Source: Methanomicrobiaceae archaeon UBA436 (GTDB taxonomy: Archaea > Halobacteriota > Methanomicrobia > Methanomicrobiales > Methanoculleaceae). Taken from it: a stretch of DNA of 13,313 nt. The stretch covers positions 1,314-14,626 of the forward strand of contig DAFR01000065.1 in assembly GCA_002497965.1 (NCBI GenBank), written 5' to 3'. A model generated the notes under the pieces. It was not told the origin of the DNA. It worked only from the letters and a program-made list of their open reading frames with translations, and ran no database searches. Of this stretch, positions 5,000 through 12,181 are shown piece after piece; the stretch's first letter is position 1; each line of letters opens with the position of its first letter. The translations under genes and the position numbers were made by a program.

Positions 5000-6178
5000 A
5001 TGGCAGGCGTGAAGGTCTACACGACTGAGAGCTGTCCCTACTGCCGGATGGTTCAGGCGTTCCTCCGGAAGTACGGCATCGATTATGAGGTCGTGGATGT
5101 AGGGAAGGACCGCGAGGCGGCGCGGGAGATGATCCGGATCTCGGGACAGCGAGGGGTGCCGGTCACGGTGGTCGGCGATGAGGTGATCGTAGGGTTCGAT
5201 GCAAAGAGGCTCCGCGAGGTCTTCGGGACGGCAGCGATCGACCGGGTCTACGATACGGTCATCGTGGGTGCCGGCCCCGCCGGGCTGACGGCCGCGGTCT
5301 ACTCTGCCCGCAAACTCCTCAAGACGGTCGTGGTCTCGGAGGATATCGGCGGGCAGGCTGCCTGGAGCTGGATGGTCGAGAACTACATGGGCTTTACGGC
5401 AATCACGGGCGAGGAACTCGTCCGTAAGTTCGAGGAGCAGGTCAGGGAGTTCGATGTCAGCCTTGAACTTGACAGCGTTCAGAGTATCGCAAGAGAGGGC
5501 GATCTCTTTCTCGTCAGGACAGCCTCCGGGAACGTATTCAAGTGCCGGACGGTTATCCTGGCCCCTGGAAAAGAGCCAATGACGCTCGGCCTCCCTGGTG
5601 AGACAAGACTGATGGGACGCGGAATCTCGATCTGCGCGACCTGTGACGCTCCGCTCTTCCGGGGTATGCCTGTTGCCGTCGTCGGCGGCGGGAACACGGC
5701 TGCCCAGACCGCTGTCGAGATGGCGAAGATAGCAAGTTCCGTGGCGATGATCGTCAGAAGTGACCTCCGTTGCGACGAGGTCTACGCCACCCGCGCAAAG
5801 GAACTCGGTGTGCAGATCTACCTCCACCACGAGGTGACGGCACTCCACGGCCAGGATGCCCTGACCGGGATCACGATCCGCGACAGAGAGACCGGGAAGG
5901 AGACCGTTCTCAACGTCGCAGGGCTGTTCCTGGCCATAGGGCTCATGCCAAAGACAGGGTTCCTTGGCGACCTGGTGGCTTTGAACGAGATGGGCGAGAT
6001 CCTGATAGACGTGAATACTCACACAAACGTTCCCGGGATCTTTGCCGCCGGGGACGCAACCTGCGTCCGGGCAAAGCAGATCATCGTCGCCGCCGGTGAG
6101 GGGGCGAAGGCAGCGATCGAGGCGCATGACCACATCCTGGAGCGGGGACTCTCCGGCAACAACAACTTTGGGGGGTAG
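5000..6178 (+). CDS. Glutaredoxin domain fused to an FAD-dependent thioredoxin reductase-like domain
   Basis: A 392-residue two-domain flavoprotein. Residues 1-75 form a glutaredoxin-like domain with active site C12-P-Y-C15 and the cis-proline segment GVPVTVV. Residues 84-390 form a thioredoxin reductase-type domain: FAD-binding GAGPAG (90-95), redox pair C212-A-T-C215, nucleotide-site GGGNTA (229-234) and FAD-side GDAT (351-354). The fusion should pass electrons from a reduced cofactor through FAD and C212/C215 to the attached CPYC, then to substrates such as peroxiredoxin. The usual HRR motif that binds the NADPH 2'-phosphate reads VRS here (V252-R-S254), so the electron donor may be NADH or coenzyme F420 rather than NADPH; an F420-dependent reductase is known in Methanocaldococcus. 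The architecture recalls AhpF but with a single glutaredoxin-like domain. The 303-residue gene downstream starts 35 bp after the stop. Confidence 0.92.
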   Translation: MAGVKVYTTESCPYCRMVQAFLRKYGIDYEVVDVGKDREAAREMIRISGQRGVPVTVVGDEVIVGFDAKRLREVFGTAAIDRVYDTVIVGAGPAGLTAAVYSARKLLKTVVVSEDIGGQAAWSWMVENYMGFTAITGEELVRKFEEQVREFDVSLELDSVQSIAREGDLFLVRTASGNVFKCRTVILAPGKEPMTLGLPGETRLMGRGISICATCDAPLFRGMPVAVVGGGNTAAQTAVEMAKIASSVAMIVRSDLRCDEVYATRAKELGVQIYLHHEVTALHGQDALTGITIRDRETGKETVLNVAGLFLAIGLMPKTGFLGDLVALNEMGEILIDVNTHTNVPGIFAAGDATCVRAKQIIVAAGEGAKAAIEAHDHILERGLSGNNNFGG

Positions 6179-6213
6179 ATGAACTCCACCGCCAATACAG
6201 GAGGAGGAAAAAG

Positions 6214-7125
6214 ATGACGCTTGAAGAGGCACTCCGTGTCCGCGGGGATCATCGCGACCTGCCCCGTATCCGTGGGGCCTTTAAGGAGGCCGGTATGCCG
6301 GCACAGGTCAGAGATATGACCACCGTCCTGGAGCAGATGACCTTTGTAATGGGGACTATAGGGAGTACCAGATCGCTTCTGAAAGAACGGCTCGCGCAAC
6401 TCGAGGAGGAAGATGAAGACGCCGGAAGCCTGCAAGTGACCAACCTTGAGATCGTGGAGAAGGTCGCCGGGATCATCGCCGGGATAATGGAACGATATAA
6501 ACCGGGCGATCCTCTACCCTGGACAGGTTTTGCCGGGATGGGCGGGGAGACAGGACGACAGGCTCCCTGGAAGGATGAGATGCAGTGGTTCATAGCAATC
6601 TCGACGCTGAAGGGGAACGGTCTGGCCAGAGAAGAGGACGGCAGGGTGATCCTGCAGAAGCGTGCAGACCCCGAGAGCCTCGTGATGGCTCTGCCGGAGG
6701 ATATCATGGAGGGTATCGACCCCGAGATCCTCAAAGACCGCGGAATCACTGCGAACATGACCGTCTCGTCGGTGCCCGAATACCGGCTGTTGTTCGACCC
6801 TGGGGCGATCCTGGAAGCAAATCTCGAGAATATCGACGATCTTGCAGTGCAACTCGATCTCGATCCTGACACCTACGCGGCGTTCCGTGAGGCGGTCTTC
6901 CTGAAACAACTTGTTGCCACGAGGGTGCAGGAGATCATCGAGGAACGCGGAACCCTGACTCCGGAGGAGGTTGCAAGGATCCTGAAAGAGAGCGTTGTAG
7001 AAGATCCCGACGGAATATGGACGATATCGCTGAATCTCTCCACGGAGTTTGTGAAAGGCGTCCTTGATGACCTCAGGAAGATTGGCCTGCTAAGTAAGAA
7101 GGGCACCGGATTCCGCGCAGTGTAG
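6214..7125 (+). CDS. Conserved-looking protein of unknown function, possible C-terminal winged helix
   Basis: A 303-residue soluble protein not recognised from any family. There is no signal peptide, membrane segment or cysteine. The first 70 residues are helical and charged, ending in an acidic run (EEEDEDAG). The middle (about 95-200) has mixed structure with a PWTGFAGMGG segment. The C-terminal part (about 232-303) looks like a winged helix: a helix, LTPEEVARILKE, a possible recognition helix STEFVKGVLDDLRKIGLL, and a short hairpin ending GTGFRAV. That would fit nucleic-acid binding or a protein-interaction domain, but this is inference only. The start is very well supported: a strong GGAGGAGG site at 6200-6207 lies just before the ATG. 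It begins 35 bp after the reductase fusion and is probably co-transcribed with it. Confidence 0.8.
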   Translation: MTLEEALRVRGDHRDLPRIRGAFKEAGMPAQVRDMTTVLEQMTFVMGTIGSTRSLLKERLAQLEEEDEDAGSLQVTNLEIVEKVAGIIAGIMERYKPGDPLPWTGFAGMGGETGRQAPWKDEMQWFIAISTLKGNGLAREEDGRVILQKRADPESLVMALPEDIMEGIDPEILKDRGITANMTVSSVPEYRLLFDPGAILEANLENIDDLAVQLDLDPDTYAAFREAVFLKQLVATRVQEIIEERGTLTPEEVARILKESVVEDPDGIWTISLNLSTEFVKGVLDDLRKIGLLSKKGTGFRAV

Positions 7126-7236
7126 ACCTGCCGGCGCCAGGACCGATATTTCGTTACAGCCCACCTGACTATAGAGTCCACCCACGAATGGCTCTTCGAT
7201 ACGCATCAGGGAGCGGTAAGACTCAACAGGCACCTC

Positions 7237-7244
7237 TTTTTATC
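7237..7244 (+). promoter_or_regulatory. TATA-like promoter of the phosphatidyltransferase gene
   Basis: TTTTTATC, part of CTCTTTTTATCACC, ends 25 bp before an ATG at 7269 that opens a 15-codon frame and about 70 bp before the main gene. A 6-bp inverted repeat (GGAGAG 7248-7253, CTCTCC 7261-7266) lies between the TATA element and the predicted transcript start. Confidence 0.5.
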
Positions 7245-7268
7245 ACCGGAGAGCGAAGATCTCTCCTC

Positions 7269-7316
7269 ATGTTGCGGCCGTGGAGACGCCCTGATCGCTT
7301 CATGGGGGTGTGGTGA
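7269..7316 (+). other. Possible 15-codon leader ORF
   Basis: An ATG at 7269 opens a frame encoding MLRPWRRPDRFMGVW, then stops at 7314-7316. The stop shares GTGA with the GTG at 7313, the proposed start of the phosphatidyltransferase. The ATG is 25 bp downstream of the TATA element, the same spacing seen at apparently leaderless genes in this window. It may couple translation to the main gene. Whether the peptide is made is unknown. Confidence 0.35.
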
Positions 7317-7921
7317 GCGTGATCGAGGATACCCTTCGCGGAAGGACGAACGGCATGCTGGCACGGTGGGCAGCCCTCCTCGCCCGGACAGGGGTCAGCC
7401 CGAACACTCTCACGGTGACAGGGTTTCTCGGGATGGCGGCCGCGGGTCTCCTCTGCGCCGGGGGATCGTTCGCCGCCGCGGGCCTCCTCGTTGCTGCATC
7501 CTCTATCTTTGACGCCCTGGACGGGGCGCTTGCCCGGATTACAGGAGCCGTTACCCCCTTCGGCGCCTTCCTTGACTCGTTCCTGGACCGTTACGCTGAG
7601 GCTGCGGTCTATGCCGGGCTGCTTGTCTACTACGCCGGCGCCTCAACTCCCTGGGGGGTTGAGGCTGCGTTTGCCGCCGCTATAGGCTCGCTGATGGTGA
7701 GTTACGCCCGCGCCAGAGCGGAGGGGATCGGTGTAGACTGCCGGGCCGGTCTCTTCGCCCGTGCGGAGCGGATCGTGGTCCTGATCGTCGGGCTCCTGAC
7801 CGGTCTTGTCCTCCCGGCTCTCGTAATTCTGGCGATCGCAACGAACGCCACCGCGATCGAGCGGCTCATCCTTGTGAGGCGGGCTACGCTCGCCCCGCCA
7901 CGACCGCCGAGGTCACCCTGA
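7313..7921 (+). CDS. CDP-alcohol phosphatidyltransferase, probable archaetidylinositol phosphate synthase
   Basis: A 202-residue membrane enzyme of the CDP-alcohol phosphatidyltransferase family. The full signature D67-X2-D70-G-X2-A74-R75-X8-G84-X3-D88-X3-D92 is present; its aspartates bind the metal ions and the CDP-lipid. Hydrophobic stretches at about 32-65, 94-125 and 146-175 fit a bundle of about six helices. In methanogens enzymes of this size and sequence type join CDP-archaeol with inositol 1-phosphate to give archaetidylinositol phosphate; serine- or glycerol-phosphate-using relatives cannot be excluded. The C terminus is Pro/Arg-rich. Start choice is uncertain: GTG at 7310, 7313 or 7319. 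GTG 7313 overlaps a leader ORF stop (GTGA), while a GGGGGTG at 7304-7310 is best spaced for 7319. Confidence 0.85.
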   Translation: MSVIEDTLRGRTNGMLARWAALLARTGVSPNTLTVTGFLGMAAAGLLCAGGSFAAAGLLVAASSIFDALDGALARITGAVTPFGAFLDSFLDRYAEAAVYAGLLVYYAGASTPWGVEAAFAAAIGSLMVSYARARAEGIGVDCRAGLFARAERIVVLIVGLLTGLVLPALVILAIATNATAIERLILVRRATLAPPRPPRSP

Positions 7922-8010
7922 GCGTTTCAGGTAATTTTCTCCAGCCGTGAAAGACTCTCGTAAACGCGAAAAATGCAATTAAGCACCACGTTGACCGGGC
8001 ACATTCGATG

Positions 8011-8018
8011 TTTTTATC
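8011..8018 (+). promoter_or_regulatory. TATA-like promoter of purA
   Basis: TTTTTATC ends 34 bp before the ATG at 8052, giving a predicted leader of about 10-15 nt. An in-frame ATG at 8022 lies only 4 bp after the element, upstream of the expected transcript start, so it is unlikely to be used. Confidence 0.5.
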
Positions 8019-8051
8019 AGCATGTATCGCTCTACCCTACTTGATAGAAGA

Positions 8052-9062
8052 ATGAGTTGCAGTATTATCGTCGGCGGGTTCTTTGGTGACGAGGGCAAAG
8101 GAAAGATCGTGGCCCACATCGCTCATCACGATAGACCATCCATCATCTCCAGAGGGGGTGTAGGTCCAAACGCTGGACATACCGTTAGAGTAGGAGAGAA
8201 GGAGTATGGTGTCCGGATGGTCCCATCGGGGTTCGTATACCCGGATGCAACCCTCATGATCGGGAGCGGCGTGCTCGTCGACCCCCGGGTCTTCCTTCAT
8301 GAGATCGACCTGGTTGGTGTCCGTGACAGGATCTTCATCGACGGTCGCTGCGGCATCATCGAGGAGGAGCATGTTGCACGCGACAGGGGGAGCGAGCACC
8401 TCAGGGACAGGATCGGGAGCACCGGGACAGGTTGTGGCCCGGCAAACGCCGACCGCGTCCTCCGTCTGGGCAGGCAGGCAAAAGATCTCCCGGAACTCTC
8501 TGATTTTATCACCGATGTTGCAGAGAGGATCAACCGGGCTCTGGACAACGATGAGGTGGTTCTCCTGGAAGGGACACAGGGCTTCGGGATCTCTCTCTAC
8601 TTCGGGACTTACCCCTTCGTGACCAGCAAGGACACCTCCGCCTCGCAGATCGCCGCCGACAACGGTGTCGGTCCGACCCGGATCGACGATGTCATCGTCG
8701 TCTTCAAGGCCTACCCGACCCGGGTCGGTGAGGGGCCGTTCCCCACCGAGATGTCGATGGAACGGTCGCACAAACTCGGGATCGAGGAGTTCGGCACAGT
8801 GACACACCGCCAGCGGCGTATCGGCACCTGGGATGGGGAGATGGCCCGCTACTCTGCGATGATCAACGGCTGCACCCAGGCGGCGATCACCGGCATAGAC
8901 CGGGTCGACCCTGCCTGTTTTGGCGTAACGGACTACAGCAAGCTGACAAAACCGGCGATGGAGTTCATCGAGCAGGCAGAAGAGGACATAGGCAGGCCTG
9001 TAACCCTGATCTCGACCGGGCCCGAACTCTCCCAGATCATCGATCTGAGGGGTGAAGTATGA
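8052..9062 (+). CDS. purA: Adenylosuccinate synthetase (short archaeal form)
   Basis: A 336-residue enzyme that joins IMP and aspartate using GTP to form adenylosuccinate, the first committed step to AMP. The N-terminal phosphate-binding loop is G12-D-E-G-K-G-K18, with catalytic D13. The NAGHT segment follows (N40-T44), whose H43 is the second catalytic residue. The motif [20 protein letters not shown], then TSKDTSA, gives the IMP-binding region typical of the family. It is about 100 residues shorter than the E. coli enzyme (432), as expected for archaeal PurA. The start at 8052 begins directly on the conserved strand [15 protein letters not shown] and follows the TATA element correctly. The stop overlaps the next gene's ATG by 4 bp (ATGA), so the two are probably co-translated. 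Confidence 0.95.
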   Translation: MSCSIIVGGFFGDEGKGKIVAHIAHHDRPSIISRGGVGPNAGHTVRVGEKEYGVRMVPSGFVYPDATLMIGSGVLVDPRVFLHEIDLVGVRDRIFIDGRCGIIEEEHVARDRGSEHLRDRIGSTGTGCGPANADRVLRLGRQAKDLPELSDFITDVAERINRALDNDEVVLLEGTQGFGISLYFGTYPFVTSKDTSASQIAADNGVGPTRIDDVIVVFKAYPTRVGEGPFPTEMSMERSHKLGIEEFGTVTHRQRRIGTWDGEMARYSAMINGCTQAAITGIDRVDPACFGVTDYSKLTKPAMEFIEQAEEDIGRPVTLISTGPELSQIIDLRGEV

Positions 9063-9244
9063 GAAAAAACCTGATGGAGATCCTCTGCTGCCCTGTCTGC
9101 AAGAGTGAACTCACGCTCTCCGTGACCGAAGAGAGCGGGGAGGAGGTGCTTGAGGGCAGCCTCAGGTGTCCAGCGTGCGGCGTCGATTACCCCATAAACG
9201 AGGGTATCCCAAACCTCCTCCCGCAGACCGGTTGTGAGGACTGA
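9059..9244 (+). CDS. Trm112/YcaR-like small zinc protein
   Basis: A 61-residue protein of the Trm112-like family. It opens [20 protein letters not shown] and has two zinc knuckles, C11-X2-C14 and C37-X2-C40, then the conserved ending [15 protein letters not shown]. In archaea and eukaryotes Trm112 is a stabilising partner of methyltransferases that modify tRNA, rRNA and release factor; in bacteria the related YcaR proteins have no firm role. Here it is encoded by an ATGA overlap with purA rather than beside a methyltransferase, so the partner cannot be read from context. The start is fixed by the overlap and by the family's typical N terminus. Confidence 0.88.
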   Translation: MRKNLMEILCCPVCKSELTLSVTEESGEEVLEGSLRCPACGVDYPINEGIPNLLPQTGCED

Positions 9245-9253
9245 AGAGAGCAG

Positions 9254-9778
9254 ATGCCTGAGATTCATCTAAACCGCCGGGGGATCAACTCCATTGAGGT
9301 GCCAAAGGAGGTTGAGGTAGCGGTGGGGAGCGATCTCGTCCTGGATCTCATCAACCACGGTTCGCCGCTGCACATCACCCTCGCCTCGACGAACTCCTCG
9401 GCCTTCACCGGATTCTTCCACGAGAACCTCTACGTGAACGGGACAGAGGAGTTTCACATACCAATCAAGGAAGACGCTCCTCCAGGTTTCTTTACCCTCC
9501 AGGTCGTCACCGGCTACGGGACCCGACAGCAGGAGTTCCGGGTCGTCGTCAGGGGGCGGCCGGAACCGGCGCCAGAACCGAGAGTGACGCCCGCTCAGGC
9601 AACCGAACTTGCCCCGTCGAGGGGTTTGCATTACTCCCTCAGCATCCTCATCCTCGTTATTGCCGCCGTTGTACTCTACGGGCTCTGGGTTGTCTACCGG
9701 GCTGATCTCCTGAACGCCGCTGCGTTCGTGGCGCTGATCCTCGGGGTCATCCTTGCATGGTTGCGGCGGCGTTCGTAG
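9254..9778 (+). CDS. Archaeal membrane-anchored protein with a beta-sandwich-like N-terminal domain
   Basis: A 174-residue protein of unknown function. The N-terminal part (about 1-100) has no signal peptide and reads as alternating beta strands (NSIEVPKEVEVAVGSDLVLD, LHITLAST, EEFHIPIK, FFTLQVVTGYG, EFRVVV), like an Ig-type or cupredoxin-like sandwich without copper ligands. A Pro/Glu-rich linker (101-120) leads to two hydrophobic helices, about 126-148 and 152-170, and a basic end (RRRS). With no signal peptide the N domain is probably cytoplasmic if the helices form a hairpin. It resembles small proteins found in haloarchaea and methanogens (DUF7524-like, recalled rather than searched). 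It starts 9 bp after the Trm112-like gene and its 3' end overlaps cbiB by 22 bp. Confidence 0.78.
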   Translation: MPEIHLNRRGINSIEVPKEVEVAVGSDLVLDLINHGSPLHITLASTNSSAFTGFFHENLYVNGTEEFHIPIKEDAPPGFFTLQVVTGYGTRQQEFRVVVRGRPEPAPEPRVTPAQATELAPSRGLHYSLSILILVIAAVVLYGLWVVYRADLLNAAAFVALILGVILAWLRRRS

Positions 9779-10677
9779 TTGCCGCGGCGCTGCTGGTTGA
9801 CCGTCTGGTCGGTGATCCGCAGTCCCGATACCATCCTGTGGCGCTCCTGGGCCGGTTCATCGGCTGGTGGGGGGTTCCGGCGCGTTACCCCCGGAGCCTC
9901 CAGCGGGCGGCAGGGGTTGCCGGGGCTTTTTTGACCGCCGCGCTCTTTGCCGCACCGTTTGCCCTCGTCCAGGTTGCGGCGCCGCTGTGGGTATACCTCA
10001 TCATTGCACCCTTCCTGCTCAAGGCCACTCTTGCCTGGCGGGCGCTTGAAGAGCACACGGCGGCCGTGGTTCGGGCGCTCAAAGAGGGGGGGATCGATGC
10101 CGGTCGGGCATCCGCCGGGATGATGGTGAGCCGGGATACGGCGCACCTCGATCAGGAGCACGTCCTCTCGGCCGCATATGAATCCATGACCGAGAACCTT
10201 GTCGACAGCATCGTCTCGCCGCTCCTCTACTTCGGTCTGTTCGGGCTTGTGGGCGCCGCGGTATTCCGGGCGGTCAACACCATGGATGCTATGCTCGGCT
10301 ACCGGGACGAAAGGCTCCGGTTAGGGTGGTTCCCGGCCCGTGCCGATGATATCGCAAACTTCATCCCCGCGCGGTTTACAGCGCTGGTCCTTCTAGCCTA
10401 CTTTGCAGCAAAGGGCCGGTTCATGCCAGCGCTGGAGGTGCTCCGCCGGGATGCAAAGAATCGACCGGGGTTCAATGGCGGGATCCCGATGGCCGTCATC
10501 GCCGGCGGGGTTGGGATCAGGTTCGAGAAACCCGGTGTCTACACCATAGGCAACCCGGAGAGAACGCTTGAAGAGGCGGGTGCCGGGATTGTCTCTGCGG
10601 TCAGAGCGGCAGTGATCCTGGTTGCCATCCTTGAGATAGCCACAGTATTTTTATTGTGGTTCATGAGCTATACATGA
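9757..10677 (+). CDS. cbiB: Adenosylcobinamide-phosphate synthase CbiB/CobD
   Basis: A 306-residue integral membrane enzyme that attaches the aminopropanol (phosphate) arm to adenosylcobyric acid in cobamide synthesis. Hallmarks are the N-terminal DRLVGDPQSRYHPVALLGR segment (15-33), the SRDT segment (125-128), the highly conserved YESMTENLVDSIVSPLLY (141-158), AVNTMDAMLGYRDERLRLGW (172-191) and ARADDIANFIPARF (194-207), and PMAVIAGGVGI near 244-254. Several hydrophobic helices are distributed through it. Methanogens need cobamides for methyl transfer, so a complete pathway elsewhere is expected. The ATG overlaps the end of the preceding gene by 22 bp, and the stop is 3 bp before pdxS. No other cobamide gene is in the window. 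Confidence 0.95.
   Translation: MVAAAFVVAAALLVDRLVGDPQSRYHPVALLGRFIGWWGVPARYPRSLQRAAGVAGAFLTAALFAAPFALVQVAAPLWVYLIIAPFLLKATLAWRALEEHTAAVVRALKEGGIDAGRASAGMMVSRDTAHLDQEHVLSAAYESMTENLVDSIVSPLLYFGLFGLVGAAVFRAVNTMDAMLGYRDERLRLGWFPARADDIANFIPARFTALVLLAYFAAKGRFMPALEVLRRDAKNRPGFNGGIPMAVIAGGVGIRFEKPGVYTIGNPERTLEEAGAGIVSAVRAAVILVAILEIATVFLLWFMSYT
10645..10655 (+). promoter_or_regulatory. TATA-like promoter of pdxS inside the end of cbiB
   Basis: GTATTTTTATT ends 26 bp before the pdxS ATG, with no ribosome binding site between. This suggests that pdxST can be transcribed from its own, leaderless promoter although it directly follows cbiB. Confidence 0.5.
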
Positions 10678-10680
10678 GTA

Positions 10681-11577
10681 ATGAAACTTGAGGAACTCAG
10701 ATTTGGCACCGAGCTCATCAAGCGCGGCTTTGCGTCGATGCAGAAGGGGGGCGTCATCATGGACGTGGTCAACGCAGAGCAGGCGCAGGTCGCCGAGGAT
10801 GCCGGTGCCGTCGCCGTCATGGCACTTGAGCGCGTCCCGGCCGATATCAGAGCAACCGGTGGCGTGGCCCGCATGGCCGACCCGCAGAAGATAATCGAGA
10901 TCATGGATGCGGTCTCCATCCCGGTGATGGGGAAGGTCAGGATCGGCCATTTCGTCGAGGCACAGGTTCTGGAAGCCCTCGGCGTGGATATGATCGACGA
11001 GAGTGAGGTGCTGACCCCGGCGGACGAGCAGTTCCATATCGATAAGACCAGGTTCTCGATACCGTTCGTCTGCGGCGCCCGCGACCTCGGGGAGGCGCTG
11101 CGCCGGATCAACGAGGGAGCGGCGATGATCCGAACAAAGGGCGAGGCAGGAACCGGCAACGTTGTGGAGGCGGTCCGCCACATGCGGGCGATCATGGGCG
11201 AGATCCGGGCGCTGAAAGGTATGGACACTCAGGAACTCGTCGCCCGTGCCCGCGAGATAGAGGCGCCTGCTGACCTGGTCATCGAGTGTGCGAAACTCGG
11301 CAGACTGCCGGTGGTGAACTTCTCCGCCGGCGGTATCGCGACCCCTGCCGACGCGGCGCTGATGATGCAGCTCGGCGCCGACGGTGTCTTCGTCGGGTCG
11401 GGGATCTTCAAGTCCTCAAACCCGGAGGCGACCGCCAGGGCGATCGTGGAGGCGGTTAACCACTACGACGACCCGAAGGTAATCGCCGGGGTGAGCAGGG
11501 GTCTGGGTGAGGCGATGAAAGGCCTCGATGTCCACACGCTCAGGGAAGAAGAGGTGCTGCAGACCCGTGGACGTTAA
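10681..11577 (+). CDS. pdxS: Pyridoxal 5'-phosphate synthase subunit PdxS
   Basis: A 298-residue (beta/alpha)8-barrel synthase that makes pyridoxal phosphate from ribose 5-phosphate, glyceraldehyde 3-phosphate and ammonia supplied by PdxT. Family blocks are [57 protein letters not shown] (K85 is the residue expected to form the ribose imine), [12 protein letters not shown] (K153, the second catalytic lysine), [34 protein letters not shown] and the ring-forming C-terminal region. The length fits the usual range of about 290-300. In other organisms it forms a dodecamer decorated with PdxT. Its stop overlaps the pdxT start by 11 bp, ensuring balanced synthesis. It shows no Shine-Dalgarno site, consistent with a leaderless mRNA. 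Confidence 0.97.
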   Translation: MKLEELRFGTELIKRGFASMQKGGVIMDVVNAEQAQVAEDAGAVAVMALERVPADIRATGGVARMADPQKIIEIMDAVSIPVMGKVRIGHFVEAQVLEALGVDMIDESEVLTPADEQFHIDKTRFSIPFVCGARDLGEALRRINEGAAMIRTKGEAGTGNVVEAVRHMRAIMGEIRALKGMDTQELVARAREIEAPADLVIECAKLGRLPVVNFSAGGIATPADAALMMQLGADGVFVGSGIFKSSNPEATARAIVEAVNHYDDPKVIAGVSRGLGEAMKGLDVHTLREEEVLQTRGR

Positions 11578-12145
11578 AGTTGGCGTTCTCGCACTTCAGG
11601 GGGATGTAACCGAGCATATCGCGGCATTTCGGGAGGCTCTCACGGAGAGGCCGGGTTCCTCTGTCGTCCCCGTCCGAAAGGCTGCAGACCTGGCAGGGCT
11701 CGACGCGCTCGCGATACCCGGCGGCGAGTCGACCACGATCTCCAGGCTGATCGAGAAGAACGGGTTGTATGAGGCGCTCAGGGAGTTTGAGGGCGGGGTA
11801 TTTGCGACCTGCGCGGGTATGGTGCTTGTGGCAGAGAGGGTGGATGACCCCCGTGTGCGGCCTCTCGGCCTCATCCCTATGCGTGTCGAGCGGAACGCCT
11901 TCGGGCGGCAGGCGGACTCCCGCGAGGCGATGCTGGAGGTGAAGGGGCTTGAAGAACCTTTCAGGGCGGTCTTCATCCGGGCGCCGGTGGCAACGGAGGC
12001 AGGTCGCGGTGTCGAGGTGCTTGCCCGCATCCCCGAGGGGATTGTTGCCGCAAGAAGCGGGCGGCATATGGCGTTTGCCTTCCACCCCGAACTAGGGGGA
12101 GACTTGCGCCTGCACCGGATGTTCTTAGAGGGTCTCGGGGTATAA
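11567..12145 (+). CDS. pdxT: Pyridoxal 5'-phosphate synthase glutaminase subunit PdxT
   Basis: A 192-residue class I glutamine amidotransferase that releases ammonia from glutamine and channels it to PdxS. It begins [17 protein letters not shown], the typical PdxT start. It contains the PGGEST oxyanion segment (51-56), the nucleophile elbow FATCAGMVL with C82, and the H173-P-E175 pair (AFHPEL) that completes the triad. The GTG start at 11567 was chosen because the family begins at this strand, although the frame is open upstream within pdxS. It overlaps pdxS by 11 bp. The gene is convergent with arsR, 11 bp from its stop, with a strong inverted repeat across the junction. Confidence 0.95.
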   Translation: MDVKVGVLALQGDVTEHIAAFREALTERPGSSVVPVRKAADLAGLDALAIPGGESTTISRLIEKNGLYEALREFEGGVFATCAGMVLVAERVDDPRVRPLGLIPMRVERNAFGRQADSREAMLEVKGLEEPFRAVFIRAPVATEAGRGVEVLARIPEGIVAARSGRHMAFAFHPELGGDLRLHRMFLEGLGV

Positions 12146-12146
12146 G

Positions 12147-12181
12147 GGCCGGAAACTCACTCCTTTTCCTGGTTTCCGGCC
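12147..12181. terminator. Perfect 10-bp hairpin between pdxT and arsR
   Basis: GGCCGGAAAC (12147-12156) and GTTTCCGGCC (12172-12181) are perfect inverted repeats with a 15-nt loop. It starts just after the pdxT stop; the other arm is within the last codons of arsR. The loop contains CCTTTTCC. The position between convergent genes suggests a two-way terminator or 3'-end stabilising hairpin, though archaeal termination usually depends on U-runs. Confidence 0.55.

Noticed and set aside
4934..6232. Minus-strand open frame of about 430 codons opposite the reductase fusion
   Set aside because: The plus strand encodes an unmistakable two-domain flavoenzyme; the antisense translation is low in family-like features and has no promoter or ribosome site.
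7922..7968. GCGTTT...AAACGC arms after the phosphatidyltransferase gene, considered as a terminator
   Set aside because: 6-bp arms 35 bp apart without a T-run next to them; too weak to call.
8037..8807. Minus-strand frame of about 250 codons opposite purA
   Set aside because: purA motifs on the plus strand are definitive; this frame is antisense and featureless.
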